Notes under the pieces: model-generated
Told to the model about the DNA's origin: nothing
Databases searched by the model: none
What the model saw: only the letters and a program-made list of their open reading frames with translations
Source of the DNA: Aurifilum marmelostoma
Lineage: Eukaryota; Ascomycota; Sordariomycetes; Diaporthales; Cryphonectriaceae
DNA: 64,000 nt
NCBI GenBank assembly: GCA_027559495.1
Contig: JAMXSV010000008.1
Coordinates: 868,001-932,000, forward strand
Direction of reading: 5' to 3'
Part shown: positions 22,111-33,765 of the stretch, in pieces
Layout: each line of letters opens with the position of its first letter
How positions within the stretch are numbered: the first letter of the stretch is position 1
Translations under genes and position numbers: made by a program

Positions 22111-23522
22111 GTCCGCCGCAGCATGACGATCGAGGAAGGAGGGAGAGGCTCCCGTTCATGTTGGTGAAAACGACAACGAAGGCGAGAATACGCAACCATG
22201 ACCAGCATGGAACGATATCAGCAGCATGCCATTCAAGATGGTCTAGAAAGGGACGACCACAGTACAAGTTCTGGGACCATCAGCGCCGTTTGCAGCCTGA
22301 TGACCCGTGTACGGCGGAGATAGAAGAAGCATCGAAGAAACCCTTTTCAGGACGATGATCTATGTGCGAGAGGGTTTCTGAGAGCACTGAGTCGACCGTC
22401 TCTATACTCTGAGCAAGAGGCTCCGAAAGTATGATTCTGACGATACCCGGGAGAGGAAAGCTAATAGGACAAGCCACGTTTTGGGTCAGATACCTTGCGA
22501 ACATCAACGTTAGACTTTAGAAGGCATGGCTATGTCTACTTATATTGCATCAGCACGAGTTGTGTACTGTGCAAATAAAAATCGATACCGCTACAACTTG
22601 ACATTTCACCACTGTTCGAGGTTGATGTGATTTGTTGTAAGCATATTGAGATAGGTGAGAGTAAGACTATCTTGCTGGTAGCATCCCATAGCACCCTCCC
22701 AACCTCCTCTGCCGTGTGGCTCAGCCACGACCTCGAGACGATCATTTTCATACTGTCGTCTTTCTCTCTCCTGCTCCCCCCCCGCTCTTTCTCTTTTGTC
22801 TCTGGAATAGAGTCTCTGTCTCATGTCCATAGTCTCAACCTGAAATTGTAGCTGAAGTACAAGATGGGGGTAGCATGGCCTGCTCTTCCGCGACCACCCA
22901 CGAGCCTGACCTCGTTATCCTTCTCCACTGTGAATCAAAGCATTGCGATCTTCCCTTTTTCCTTTCTGTACCCCCCCCCCCCCCCCCTTCACCGCTTCAC
23001 GCCCAAAAGGCTCTTCATTTATTCTATTTCAGCACACGAGATAACAGGCAGGGAATGACGTTCGGGATTGGTTCAGACCCGATCACACAAGATCTGCTTC
23101 AATAGAGAGGTGGGCCCGTAAGCAGCCAGCTGAAGCTAAATGCAGTATGCTGCTTTTATTTCCGAAACAACTTTCCTGAACAAGCCTTAGATGTTGAGCT
23201 GAAGACCAATAGAACCCCACTCACGGGGCTGACCGCGGCATGAATAGTAAGCGCCATGCAGCAGTATGCAACGTCGGGGAGTTGGGATGGGATCTTTGTA
23301 TGAGCTGTATGTGAGGCCCAAGGTGAGGTTGGTCATGGTATGTTCGAAATACATACAAATATCGTCGTATCTCCCGATTCTATCTACTTGATCTTCCGAC
23401 CTCTAAACCATCTTGTAGCTGGAGAAACCTCGGCCGCGTTCGCACTATGTCGCCCTTGGACTGATAGAGTTTTGAGAGTCCTAAATCCAGCAGAATCTCA
23501 TATCGCTAAAGCCTCAGTGAGT
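22111..23522. other. Intergenic with C17 tract
   Basis: 1.4 kb without a recognised gene. It holds an uninterrupted run of 17 C (22971-22987), preceded by a long pyrimidine-rich stretch (about 22740-22990). The last 180 bases before 23523 are open in the frame of the next gene but contain no conserved residues; I use the ATG at 23523. Confidence 0.5.
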
Positions 23523-26500
23523 ATGGCATCTAATAACGACCCGCCTGGGGCGGAAGATGAGTTCTGGGATGAACCCGATGAAGATGTCGTTGAGAGATAT
23601 GTGAATGAGCCAGATGACGAATGTATGTCCTCTGTTCTATTATACACCACTTCCTTCCTACTCCCTATTTATTTCAAGAACAGCCTGGATGCGCGTTTGC
23701 TCAGGATTCTGACTTTGTTCAACCTAGCAAACCAACAAGCACCAGGCCAGAACGCACCAGGCCAGGTCGCAGCAAATCAAGAAGCACCAGGCCAGAACGC
23801 ACCAGGCAAAGGACAAGGACCCCTTCGAAACGACAAGAAGCACGGGATATGGGAAGACTCTCCCGACCATGGGCAGAATTGCTACGCCTCCTTCGGCGAC
23901 CGTGGTACGACTGCGACGGTCGACGCATATGGCAACTTGATGCAGCTTAGTCGATACCTCGGGAAAGATGTCGGCAATTCAGGAATGCTCTGCGTCGATC
24001 GAGAGGGGATCGCAGAACCGTATTTCATACAATGGAGGATGAACGACTTGAATGATTTGGTGAAAGATGTCACGCAGGCTAAACAATTCGGCATCGTTTT
24101 CACAAAGGACCTATACGGCATCATGAGCAACAAGTGCGATCCTTCTGAGAAGCAGTGGCTCAATTGGCGATGGCCGCGTTACGAATATAAGACGGATCAT
24201 GACCGCGACAAACCAAAATCCTCGAACATAGAGATACAGTGGATGGTCCATGGCGGGACTGTTTTACAGAGAATCTTAGTTCACAACTCGGGGGAAAATA
24301 TTCTCGACGCGGGGTTTCAGTTCCAAGATGGAATCCTGATCAGAGAGCTCGACTGTTTTGTTGACATTTCAAAACGTGATTTCAACAGTGACGAGCCTGA
24401 TGAAAAGAGCGAATCTGGTAAGAAGAGATATCACCGTCGCATCGGCCCTCATGCATACAGCTGGGTTTGCGTCCACGAGTTTCCAAAGCCCAGCCAAGCA
24501 CAAAGACCATCGGCAGAATCAGGATCAGCCTCAATCAATCAAGCAGCGAAGGGGGCACCAGCAACGAATACACCTTGCCCATTTGCCGCCGCAACTGTTG
24601 TGTCCATTTTCAAAGATGGCAAGGCTCTAAAGTTTCTCGGTACAGATCCTTCAGAAAACTCCTGGGACTACATAATCAAGCCCAAGGAGTCGATGGAGCT
24701 TATTATAGCTTTCAGATTGATCAAGCTCGCTCGGCCAAAAGAAAGCTGGAGGAATTTCATCATTCGCGCACAAGAAGCCAATGTGAGCAAATTCCTCGAG
24801 GGAGAGACCCGGACTCCCGAACTCTTCATCTCTCGAATCAGCCTCGACCAGGCGAAGAGCTCAGACGAAGAGGAGAAATCAGACAAGGATCAAAAAGAAC
24901 CAGCTGCTCCATATACCAACCCAAAGGACCGCCCTGACGAAACACCGGATAATCATATCGAGTTCATAGTTCGGCGCAACCTAGAGCACATCCTATCCGT
25001 ATGCGCCATTCCTCTGACGGAGCCTGTACTGAAGCCACCCGAATCTGTTAACACGCCGAATCGGACTCCAAACAACTCGTGCCCCAAGGTGGCGCTCACA
25101 TGTGGTGACATGTCTGGGCACCTGGTAGTCAACTCCGCAAGCTTGTGAGTATTGAATGCAGTATGCAAATTGAGGGTCTCAATTACTTACTAATCGTATC
25201 ATAGCTTTGCCTTCTCCTTCCTCGTTGAAGCTGCCAAGCGGCTGCAAAAGTTCAAAGAATCAGCACAAGGCGCAGAAAAGACGGAGGCTGAAGATCTCTT
25301 CTCAAGAATCCTTTCTGTGTGTCGCGGCCACCTCGCATGGTTGCGACAAGCCATCAAACTGCCCAACGGCTGTTTTGCACCGAACTACCACGTCACTGGA
25401 GAGTTCATTGAAAAGCCTCCCGATGAATTGACGTGGATAGCCCCCCCAGCACTCACTGATACGCCGTTTCAACTCTTGAAGGCCACAAAGTTCCTCAGCA
25501 TCGACGGGCAAGATAAAGAAGCGATTGCAGAGGAAGTAGTGACAGAAGTTTTTGCGGATTGGCTGACGTATTTGGAGAAGACCGATAAGCGCAGCAAGTT
25601 TGCATGGCCCCATGCGACGAAGGAGAACATGCAAGTTTTTCGGCTGGACGACCATCTTTGGATCTTTCTTGCTTTCAAGTCCGTACTGGCTTTGCCCATG
25701 GTTTCTGACGCCTCCGGCGGGGACTGCCTGATCAAACTCCGCGAAGACAGCAAAATCGAGACGAACGTCAGGGTATGGCAAAGGGGGGCGAATGTTTCAT
25801 TTCAAGTCAGAGACCAGAAATTCAACGCCAATGATATGCAACAGGAATTTCTACGACGGTTCACCGCAGAAGGTCCGAACCAGCGAAAGAGGATGCTGGC
25901 ACTGACTCGCTCGCCGAGGGATACTCGTTTCGTTTTTCATGCAAGGGACACTGCCTGCTTCTACGGTGAGGCACAGCGTATTTTGACAGAGTCATCATAC
26001 AGAGACCTATGGAACGCTACGCTGCAGGTACAAGCTGAACACGAAGAGAACGACGACGCGACATGGACCATCACCCTCCGTTACGCCCTGGCAGCTGCTA
26101 TGGGCAGCCTGGGCCAAAGCATCAACAAGAAGGCACCCGAAGAACTTATCAAGATGGCTCTCAGAGATTTACTTACAGTGACGGGCTTCAATGGCATTGT
26201 TCCGGGGGAGCTTAACGATGCCATGCAGCCGGAAATATACTCGGACGAGTCATACCGTCATTTTTATTTCCACACAGGATTTGAGGTTCCATTTTTGTTG
26301 TTGATGTTTGCAACACCAATCAGCCAGAAATGGGCGACCACCATCGAGTCCAAACCCGCGACCCGAAGTCCCAAGCAGAACAAGAACATTTCAAGTGGGC
26401 CTGAGGCCACTGCCGTTGACAATACCGCAGGCAACAAAAAGATGTTAGATCTCTTGGAGAAGATCTTGCGAGAACTATCAGAGAGGAACCAAAGTTCTGC

Positions 26501-29103
26501 CACTAAGAATCGACGGCTCGTCACGAAAAAGAGGATCCCGTTCAATAGTCAGATAGACTCGACTACCATAGTTGAGATCAGTGATGAGTGGCTGTTTAAC
26601 TACCCAGGTACGTGTTGGAAAACATGAATTTGTTGTTGCGATTCCAAGGCTGTCTCCACGTCCTGTGACAATAGTATAATACATCAAGTCAAAATTGTAC
26701 TTTGAAGCACCTTACTGAGGTCTTCTCTTCGTTTCCGTATGAAGGCTGATCTTATTACCTGTCCAGAATTCCTAGAAGACGAGACAGATCAAGGAACTGG
26801 CGAAAAGAAGGAAGAGGACGTGAACCAGCAAGAAGGCCATGACGCTCTCAAGTCTGCTTTAGAAAAATTGGAGAAGACACAATATTCTCCGAAAGGTGTG
26901 ATCCGCGACGCAGCTGAGGAATTAAAATCAAAGATGAAACATTCCACACAACAAGCAGGAATCAGCGCAGATGGGGAACTCCGTGCCGAAGTGCTTGACA
27001 TTCCGAAGCACAAACATTCTGCTAAACGCCCACAGCGCGACACATTTGATCGAGGATCCTTGAGAGTTGATGAGCTCTGGGAACATCTCAGAGCCCCAAG
27101 AACAGCTGCCAAGGCTAAGAAGAGGTTCGTGTGGCTGCCTCAAGCGGACCAGCAGACAGCTCTCCGTTGCTATTTCGCAACTCCATCAGCAGAGCAATTC
27201 GCACTGTCCAAGTTCTTTGACCGCCATGCCACATACACGAAACGCTTGTTCGATGACACAACAATGGCTCTGAACCTGTGGGAGACAGAGCTTCACCTGA
27301 GCTTTTGGCGTTTGGTCGACCGCAAGACGGAGATGATCAAAGGCGTCCCTGCACCTCAGCAAAGGGCTTGGCCGGGAATACGAGGGGCAAGGATTGCGAG
27401 ATCATCAGTCGGCTTTCGTTTCCATGGGGATTTCTTCGATCGTTATTGGACCTGCCACTTCATTGAATACATGTGCATTGCACCCCTGAAGACAAATACC
27501 CAGGGAGACGGCCAGAAAGACAACACTTTTCGAGATTTCCCCATCGAAAAGTCTCCACAGCTCAAAGAATATGGACAGAGGAAGGTCCTAGAGATCAAAC
27601 TCTTCAACAGGATGCTTCGGAACATCGTGAACCAGACCAAAAGTGTCGTTGGCCAGATCAAGGGAGCACTTGGTGTCGAGAAGGATTCAAGTTTCGTCAA
27701 TGCTTTGAGCCTGACTAGCCATGACTACTCCGAAAAAAGCACAACCTGGAAGAAGTTTCAGCCCATCCTTCACCTGATCAATGAGGATATCGAATCGACA
27801 CTGGCTATAATCACCAAGTGGAAGGCTCGGGAGGCTAATCGCGGACAGGAAAGGCCCAGGTGGACGCGCAATGACGAAGGGAAGTATCGTGCATCCATCA
27901 AGAAAGAAGTGAGCGAATCCACTGATTTCATCGGTGAACTTGAGACCATCCTTGAGGGAGTCCAGGCACTGGAAAAATCCCTTGATGAGAGTTTCGACAG
28001 ATGGCGCGAGTCACTCTCCTTTGATAGCAACGAGCATGTCATGTCCTTCACTTATGTGACGGTCATTTTTTTACCCCTGGGTTTTGCCGCAAGCATATTC
28101 AGCATGAGCGGACCACCAGACGGTTTTGTTGTCCGTGGCATGGTAGCTTGCGCGGTGGTGGCATTGGCTATCACGCTCTTCGTCTTGGTCCACGCTGAAC
28201 GCACTCTCACGCTAGCAAAGGTCCTGCGGAAACCCTTTTCAGTCTTGGGTAGTTTCATCACCAAGTGTACCCATACCAAAGGGAAGCATAGTTGTCTTCA
28301 CAGAGAAGCGCAAGCGGATCCCACAAACACAGATTCAACTCCGCCCGAGGACGACAAAGGCGCCACAGCCAAGTTAGGTGAACAGCCCAAGACGCATATC
28401 CCATGGGAACTGTGGTTTTGGCCGGCACATATCTTCTTCGAGCTGCCTGTGCAAGTGCTTGCGCGCAGCCTTGAGCTCCTGCGTGGGGGACGGGAGGTTG
28501 GGAAGGGAGGAGCCCAAACGGACCCGGAGGCAGGACAGCAAGCAAATCCCAAGAAAAAACAACCCGGGAGTGCGAAAGAAGCTAAATCAGAGAATTCCGT
28601 GGATTCCGGTAAAAAACAATCAAAGATTCTGCAGGGAGCAGTCTTCGTCGCGGGGTTGCCTCTCCTCGCACCATTGTTGATTGTATGGCCCGTCCAGTTC
28701 ATCTATGTCAACGTCGCAGACTTGTTAAGACTGCTAGATCTTTCTTCAGGTATGACTTGCCCTTTCCTTCTTCTCTATTCGTTCTCTTCATTCTCACCTG
28801 GTCAATCCGAAGTCTGCACGAGTACCCAAGTACTGAACATGACAAATAGATCGGATTCTACAGCCTCTCCTGGAGATCCAACTGGTTGGACAGGACAGTT
28901 TCAACAAGCTAGCATACTTTCCTTTAAGAGTCAGACCCTTCAAAAGGAGAGACGGGCAGCACAAGGCCCAGTCCTCTAAGTCTCACCAAAGGTCCATGAA
29001 GCCCCAAGAGATCTCAATTCCAAATCGGAGGGTGTTAATGATTCTGAACGAGACCCCAGCAGAAAGCCATGAAGCTTCGATCGCTGTGTATGAGAGAAGG
29101 TAG
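23523..29103 (+). CDS. Giant multi-domain protein with CorA-like membrane domain
   Basis: Five exons (23523-23622, 23728-25144, 25205-26607, 26767-28749, 28850-29103) give 1718 residues. After an acidic start and a repeated APGQNAPGQ stretch comes a fungal-specific domain beginning HGIWEDSPDHGQNCYASFG and QLSRYLGKD (about residues 70-110). The middle has no recognised fold. At about 1397-1460, EHVMSFTYVTVIFLPLGFAA and a second hydrophobic stretch, VACAVVALAITLFVLVHAER, form a CorA-type helix pair preceded by a helical coiled-coil region, as in Mg2+ channels. The usual GMN loop is replaced (IFSMSGPPDG), so metal transport is doubtful. Two later hydrophobic stretches (around LWFWPAHIFFELPVQVLARS and VFVAGLPLLAPLLIVWPVQF) may also be membrane-embedded. 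The last exon restores DRILQPLLEIQLVGQDSFNK. Function unknown. Confidence 0.75.
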
Positions 29104-29936
29104 CTATTAATTTTTGAGTGCTTTAGTAGACGGGTTGTATCTCTTTTTCTCCATACAAATTTCATTTATTGTTCTTATTTAGGCTGCTGCTCTTAGTCAA
29201 CCCTGTCTGCTAGCTTGAGCGGGCTATAGGATATGAATGGTACGCATCTGCAACTGTCTGAAAGCTTACAAATTGCAAGTGAGGAATGCTGCCGCACTGC
29301 CTCCATCTTGCAAACCGAATCTGAGCCAGTGATTCTTATGAACACAAACTCCACTTCCTTGTGCTAGAACACAAAACACAAAAGACTTGATCTTCGATAT
29401 GTGACTCATTGATGCAGAATCCACAGCTTTCTGGGCGCAACATGGGCGTTTAAAGCGTTGCGATCTCCGCTTATTAGTCCAGGTTCATTGATGGTTTACA
29501 TATGGCAGAAGAACCGTAGGGTTAGGGTTGATCAACACTGTTCTCCATGCTTGGACATCCTGGACATGTCGTTAGCTAGAGGCTGAGTTAGGAATTAAGA
29601 GCGAGGGAACTGATGGCTGACTTCTAATTTCCCCGAGAGGGTCAGGCGGCATTAGTCTGGTCTGGCCTAGAAAATAAAATAAAAAAAGCAAGGATTCAAG
29701 TCCCAGTGGGGCCGATGGAGAGTCGGTACAGATGCTGAGATCACTCCAGAAGCAGCGGCCCGTCACCAGCTGGCGGACACGCAAACCAATCAGATTGGAC
29801 CCACCAAGCAAATTCCACCTTGCGCGAACTTTTTCGTTCCACCCGTCCTGCTCGTTATTCTCTGTAACCAACCACCACCAGTCAATCTTCTTCCCATCGA
29901 CTCCCAGATTCACGACATCTCGAGTCAACAGCCAAG
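29104..29936. other. Intergenic / RPL18 promoter region
   Basis: 830 bases between the giant CorA-like gene and RPL18. It contains a telomere-repeat-like element at 29517-29529 and, just before the RPL18 start, a C/T/A-rich leader. No coding region is convincing; the minus-strand frame over 29572-30264 is a shadow of the RPL18 first intron and leader. Confidence 0.6.
29517..29529 (+). promoter_or_regulatory. Telobox-like element (two TTAGGG-type units)
   Basis: The sequence tagggttagggtt is about two units of the TTAGGG telomere repeat and lies about 410 bases upstream of the RPL18 start codon. In several ascomycetes the telomere-repeat binding factor Tbf1 binds such elements in ribosomal-protein promoters. 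It is the only tandem copy I noticed in the window. Confidence 0.55.
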
Positions 29937-30910
29937 ATGGGTACGTGAGAACTCTTTTCTCAATCAGCCTTTGTATGCAAGTGGACGATTGTTCTTCGAA
30001 TGATTGTCTGCGAACATGGGATGCTGCCAGTTCTCTCCGACGCTCCTTCATCTCGGTGGAGGCGGCAGGTAGAGAGGCTGGACTGAGAGATTGAGGAGTT
30101 GACTTGTCGAAAGACGTCCTCCTTCGATTCTCGAGTGCTGCCAACATTTCTCTGAGCATACTCAAAGCAAAAGGCTGACGAGGAAACTCTTGTCTGTTTG
30201 CAGGTATCGATCTCGACCGCCACCACGTGCGCAGCACCCACCGCAAGGCGCCCAAGAGCGACAATGCCTACCTCAAGCTCCTGGTGAAGCTCTACCGCTT
30301 CCTGGCCCGTAAGTTCTTGGTTGCCTCAAGCCCCTCCTACCTAAGCGACTGCTTAGAATGCCGTCGTTCTGACCTTGGTCTTCCACCTACTAGGCCGCAC
30401 CGACTCCGCCTTCAACAAGGTTATCCTGCGCCGCCTGTTTATGTCCCGCATGAACCGCCCTCCTGTCTCCCTGTCCCGCATCAACTCCAACATCAGCAAG
30501 GATGACAAGCGCACCGTCGTCATCGTCGGCACCGTCACCGACGACAACCGCCTGCTCGAGGTTCCCAAGGTGAACGTCGCTGCTCTGCGCTTCACTGCCA
30601 CTGCCCGTGCCCGCATCCTGGCTGCTGGTGGCTCTGCCCAGACTCTGGACCAGCTGGCCCTCGAGAAGCCCACTGGTGCCAACACCCTGCTGCTGCGCGG
30701 CCCCAAGAACGCCCGCGAGGCCGTCAAGCACTTCGGCATGGGTCCTCACAAGCACAAGGTACGCCCTCACAAGTTCTCTCCGGGGAAGCGAACGTTCTGC
30801 TGCAGGCCGTGTATATCTGACAAATTCTATAGAAGCCCCACGTCCTCTCCAAGGGCCGCAAGTTCGAGCGTGCCCGTGGTCGCAGACGCTCTCGCGGTTT
30901 CAAGGTCTAA
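29937..30910 (+). CDS. RPL18: Large-subunit ribosomal protein eL18 (L18)
   Basis: Four exons (29937-29940, 30204-30308, 30394-30758, 30833-30910) give 183 residues, the normal length. MGIDLDRHHVRSTHRKAPKS is the family's N-terminus, followed by NAYLKLLVKLYRFLARRTDS, RRLFMSRMNRPPVSLSR and the basic C-terminus KGRKFERARGRRRSRGFKV. It is a structural component of the cytosolic 60S subunit. The first coding exon is just ATG plus one base, followed by a 263-base intron with a GTACGT donor; ribosomal-protein genes in fungi often have such an early long intron. The telobox-like element upstream is a likely regulatory site. Confidence 0.97.
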
Positions 30911-31410
30911 GGGCCTTGTTTGTTTCGGTCTACTGGGGATTCTGGTGGTTATGGATCTGGTGGTCTTTACCGTGGTGGCCCGCCTGGAATGGTCTCTTGG
31001 GCCACTCTCCTAGCTACGATCCTTTTGATGCATTCACGAGGGCGTTCTGGTGGCGCGGGTGTGAAATGGTTCTACCAAAAAGCTACTATAACTGAATTGA
31101 GGCTCCATTCCGCCCGCATTTGAAGAATCAGCTGTGCTATATCTCCTGCATGACGCTTGTGATATCACGCAATTCGACCTCCGCTGGGCCATAACATATC
31201 TATTACGTTTGTAATTGGAGCATACGTACCCTCAGGAGGGTCCAAGCCCGGTTCTCTTAGACCCTCGACTGAATCGGCTTTATACGATTGATACATCCAC
31301 TCACGTCACATAAGTTTACGGAGCCTCTCAGATGTTCCCAACCAACTCTCATAGCGACGAAAACCATGGCGAGGCTTGTAGATTGCGTTGTATATCTTAC
31401 TGACGCACAA
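30911..31410. other. Intergenic between convergent genes
   Basis: About 500 bases holding the 3' ends of RPL18 (plus) and MRM2 (minus). No coding signal. Confidence 0.5.
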
Positions 31411-33084
31411 TCATCTTCCCTCGATCGCGGCAAGCGTGACTTCTGCTTTCCTCCTCAAGGCGACAAAGTAAGCTTCTTTTGAGTCCTGTGCCAAAGTCAG
31501 CCATCAAAGGCTCATCAGCAGCCGACCTCAGCTGAGAATTCTGTCGTACGTGACGACACGGCGGCAGGAGGATGCGGCCACCACCACAAAGGCAAAGGGA
31601 CATTTCGCTGCCTTACCTTGCGCGAGGATTCCGGCTTCTCCCTCTTGACCTGTTCAAACATCTTCTGCAGCTTGGACTGGAACAGCTTGTCCTCGGCGCC
31701 CTGGTAGAACTTGCACACAAAGTGGCCGCCTGGTTTGAGGGTGTCCGAAGCAAAGGACAGGGCGGCGTAGCAGAGGTCCTGGAATGTGGTGAGCTCGGCT
31801 GTGATCGGAAAGTCTTGTGGCCGCTCACAGTGGTAGAAGACAAAGAGGAACAGATTGAAAGGTCTGTGTGGGGAAGAGGAAAGGCAACAGCTTACCATGC
31901 TCAGGGCGTGGTCTCGGAAGTTGATTCCGCTCGTGTTCATGAGCCTGTATGGTCTACTCAGCGTGTTGCTCCGGAAGCCGGCGGTCTGAAACCAGGGTTC
32001 GCACATGTCGCTCATTACCACCTGTTTGATCTTAAAGTCAGCCGTTCATATCCGATGCGTTCTTGAGAGGGTAGAGAAGAAGATGGCATCGCTGCCAGCA
32101 TGTTGCAGGTCACCACCAGCAGGCAATACTCACATCCGCCAGCCGCCCTTGATCCTCCACCTCGGCCTCTGCAGCCTCGATGTCATGACTAGCCTGCTTC
32201 TCGAGATCAATGTAGCTCAGCCTGTCCTGCACAACCTCACCGTCCCCAGCAGTTCTTGCTGCTTCCTTGGCCTGGCCTCCACCACCATCCACGCTGTCTC
32301 CATCCTCACCATCGTTAGTGCTGCTACTGGTGGTGGTAGCGGTGGTGCTGCTCAAAATGGCATCGAGTTTCTTGTCCATGCTTCTCTCCTTCCGCTTCCG
32401 CCTCACCTGCTCGAGTAGCACCTCCCTGACCAGCCTCCGCACGTGCGGGCTGAGGAAGTTCCCCTGTATGCTCGTCACGCCGCGGGGCGGTTGTGCTGGA
32501 ATTAGATCGATGCCCACCACCACCCCATGTGGCTTGGTCCGCTCGATGGCGACCTGAGACCACGAGCCAGGCGCGTACCCTAGATCGACGATGGTCTGGT
32601 TACGTCTGAAGAGGCGGTAGGATGCGTCCATCTGGGCAGTAGCATGACACACGAGGTGAGCTCGTCAAAGTCGAAAAAAAAAAAAAAAAAAGGGTAGGAG
32701 ACGATGTATGTGCATGTAACTACATGTCAAGAGAAAAAGGAAAAAATGCGTGGAGGACACAAGATAGATGCACAGACACACCTCGAGCAGCTTGTACGCG
32801 GCGCGGCTCTTCAGCCCCTGCACCTTGGCCGTGCGAGCATACTGGTCGCGGGTTTGCCGCGCCTTCCATTGTGAGTTTGAAGACGAGTTTCGGACGGAAT
32901 ATCGGGGCGTGAGGAGCTTGCAGCTCGGGCACGTCCAGCTTGACGGCACTGGACGGCGTGCGGTGCCGCCGCTTGATGGTGTAGGAGCGGTGATGAGCGC
33001 GAGGCGGCTCAGCGCGGAGGTGGCGATGGCGAGTCTCTCACTGAGTAGTTTGCGGCATGACTGGCCGCCTATTGCAGGCTGCAT
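31411..33084 (-). CDS. MRM2: Mitochondrial 21S rRNA 2'-O-methyltransferase, FtsJ family
   Basis: Five exons on the minus strand (33084-32782, 32631-32134, 32021-31896, 31778-31617, 31485-31411) give 387 residues with all phases zero. KVQGLKSRAAYKLLE, then IVDLGYAPGSWSQVAIER (SAM-binding motif), GVVVGIDLIPAQPPRGV, VVMSDMCEPWFQTAGF, MNTSGINFRDHALSM, KPGGHFVCKFYQGAEDK and KPESSRKDSKEAYFVALRRK are the FtsJ/RrmJ sequence blocks with the K-D-K-E residues expected of a ribose methyltransferase. The N-terminal 70 residues, rich in Arg, Ser and Ala, look like a mitochondrial presequence. Yeast Mrm2 methylates a uridine in the 21S rRNA A-loop. A polar Ser/Thr/Gly insert (about residues 175-215) separates the first blocks. 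Intron 1 carries an 18-base poly-U tract in the transcript. Confidence 0.92.
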
Positions 33085-33765
33085 TGGAGCGACGGGGGAG
33101 ATGGCGCCGAGGCAGATGGTGTGTTCATAGCATATAACAATTAAAAAGATACAAAATCAAGAGGCTGTGTATGGGACGGTGAGATGTGAAGGTGGTTTCG
33201 GTTCGTATGCAGACTATAAGTAGGGTTGGTTGAAAAATCTGGGGCTGTGAAGAGTTCGCGCCAATGAAAATCCCCACTGCCAAAAAAACATCAGCAACTA
33301 CAGCGACCAGAATCGAAGCAAAACAGCCTTCTCGCACATCGCAAGCAAGTGTTCCTTGGATTAGTAACTTCGCCGTACTAGTATAATAGGCCTAAGAAGT
33401 ATCTCCTGATTTTCACGAGGGTGTTGAAGCTGCAGAACCGTGTTACAAGCTCACAACGCGCAGATCTACAGTAGAGTTGATTCAGTATTGCTTCTGGTCC
33501 GGCATTATAAAAGAACGTATCTATCGGGCCTATGGTTAAAAACATCCACATAAAACTTTCGTCGTATCCCTGAGACCTCTCAGTTCCTAAACGCCACATT
33601 CCTACCCTCCCAGGAGAAAAGACAAGACAAAGAGCACAGCTATATGAACGCCGGGTTGATGCAGAAAATGCAGGTTTTGAACAGGTTAGTTGTCATCGTC
33701 CACCATACTCTAATGGATGCGAAGTGCGTGTATGTCGCGCAGTGATCACGATCATGCGGTCGAAA
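33085..33765. other. Intergenic, no gene seen
   Basis: 680 bases between MRM2 and the coiled-coil gene, both on the minus strand: it holds the MRM2 promoter and the 3' flank of the coiled-coil gene. No coding signal. Confidence 0.5.

Noticed and set aside
29690..29730. T-arm-like sequence (ggattcaagtccc) suggesting a tRNA
   Set aside because: No matching D arm, anticodon stem or acceptor stem around it.
29572..30264. 230-codon minus-strand frame over the RPL18 start
   Set aside because: Overlaps the RPL18 leader, first intron and exon 2; no family similarity.
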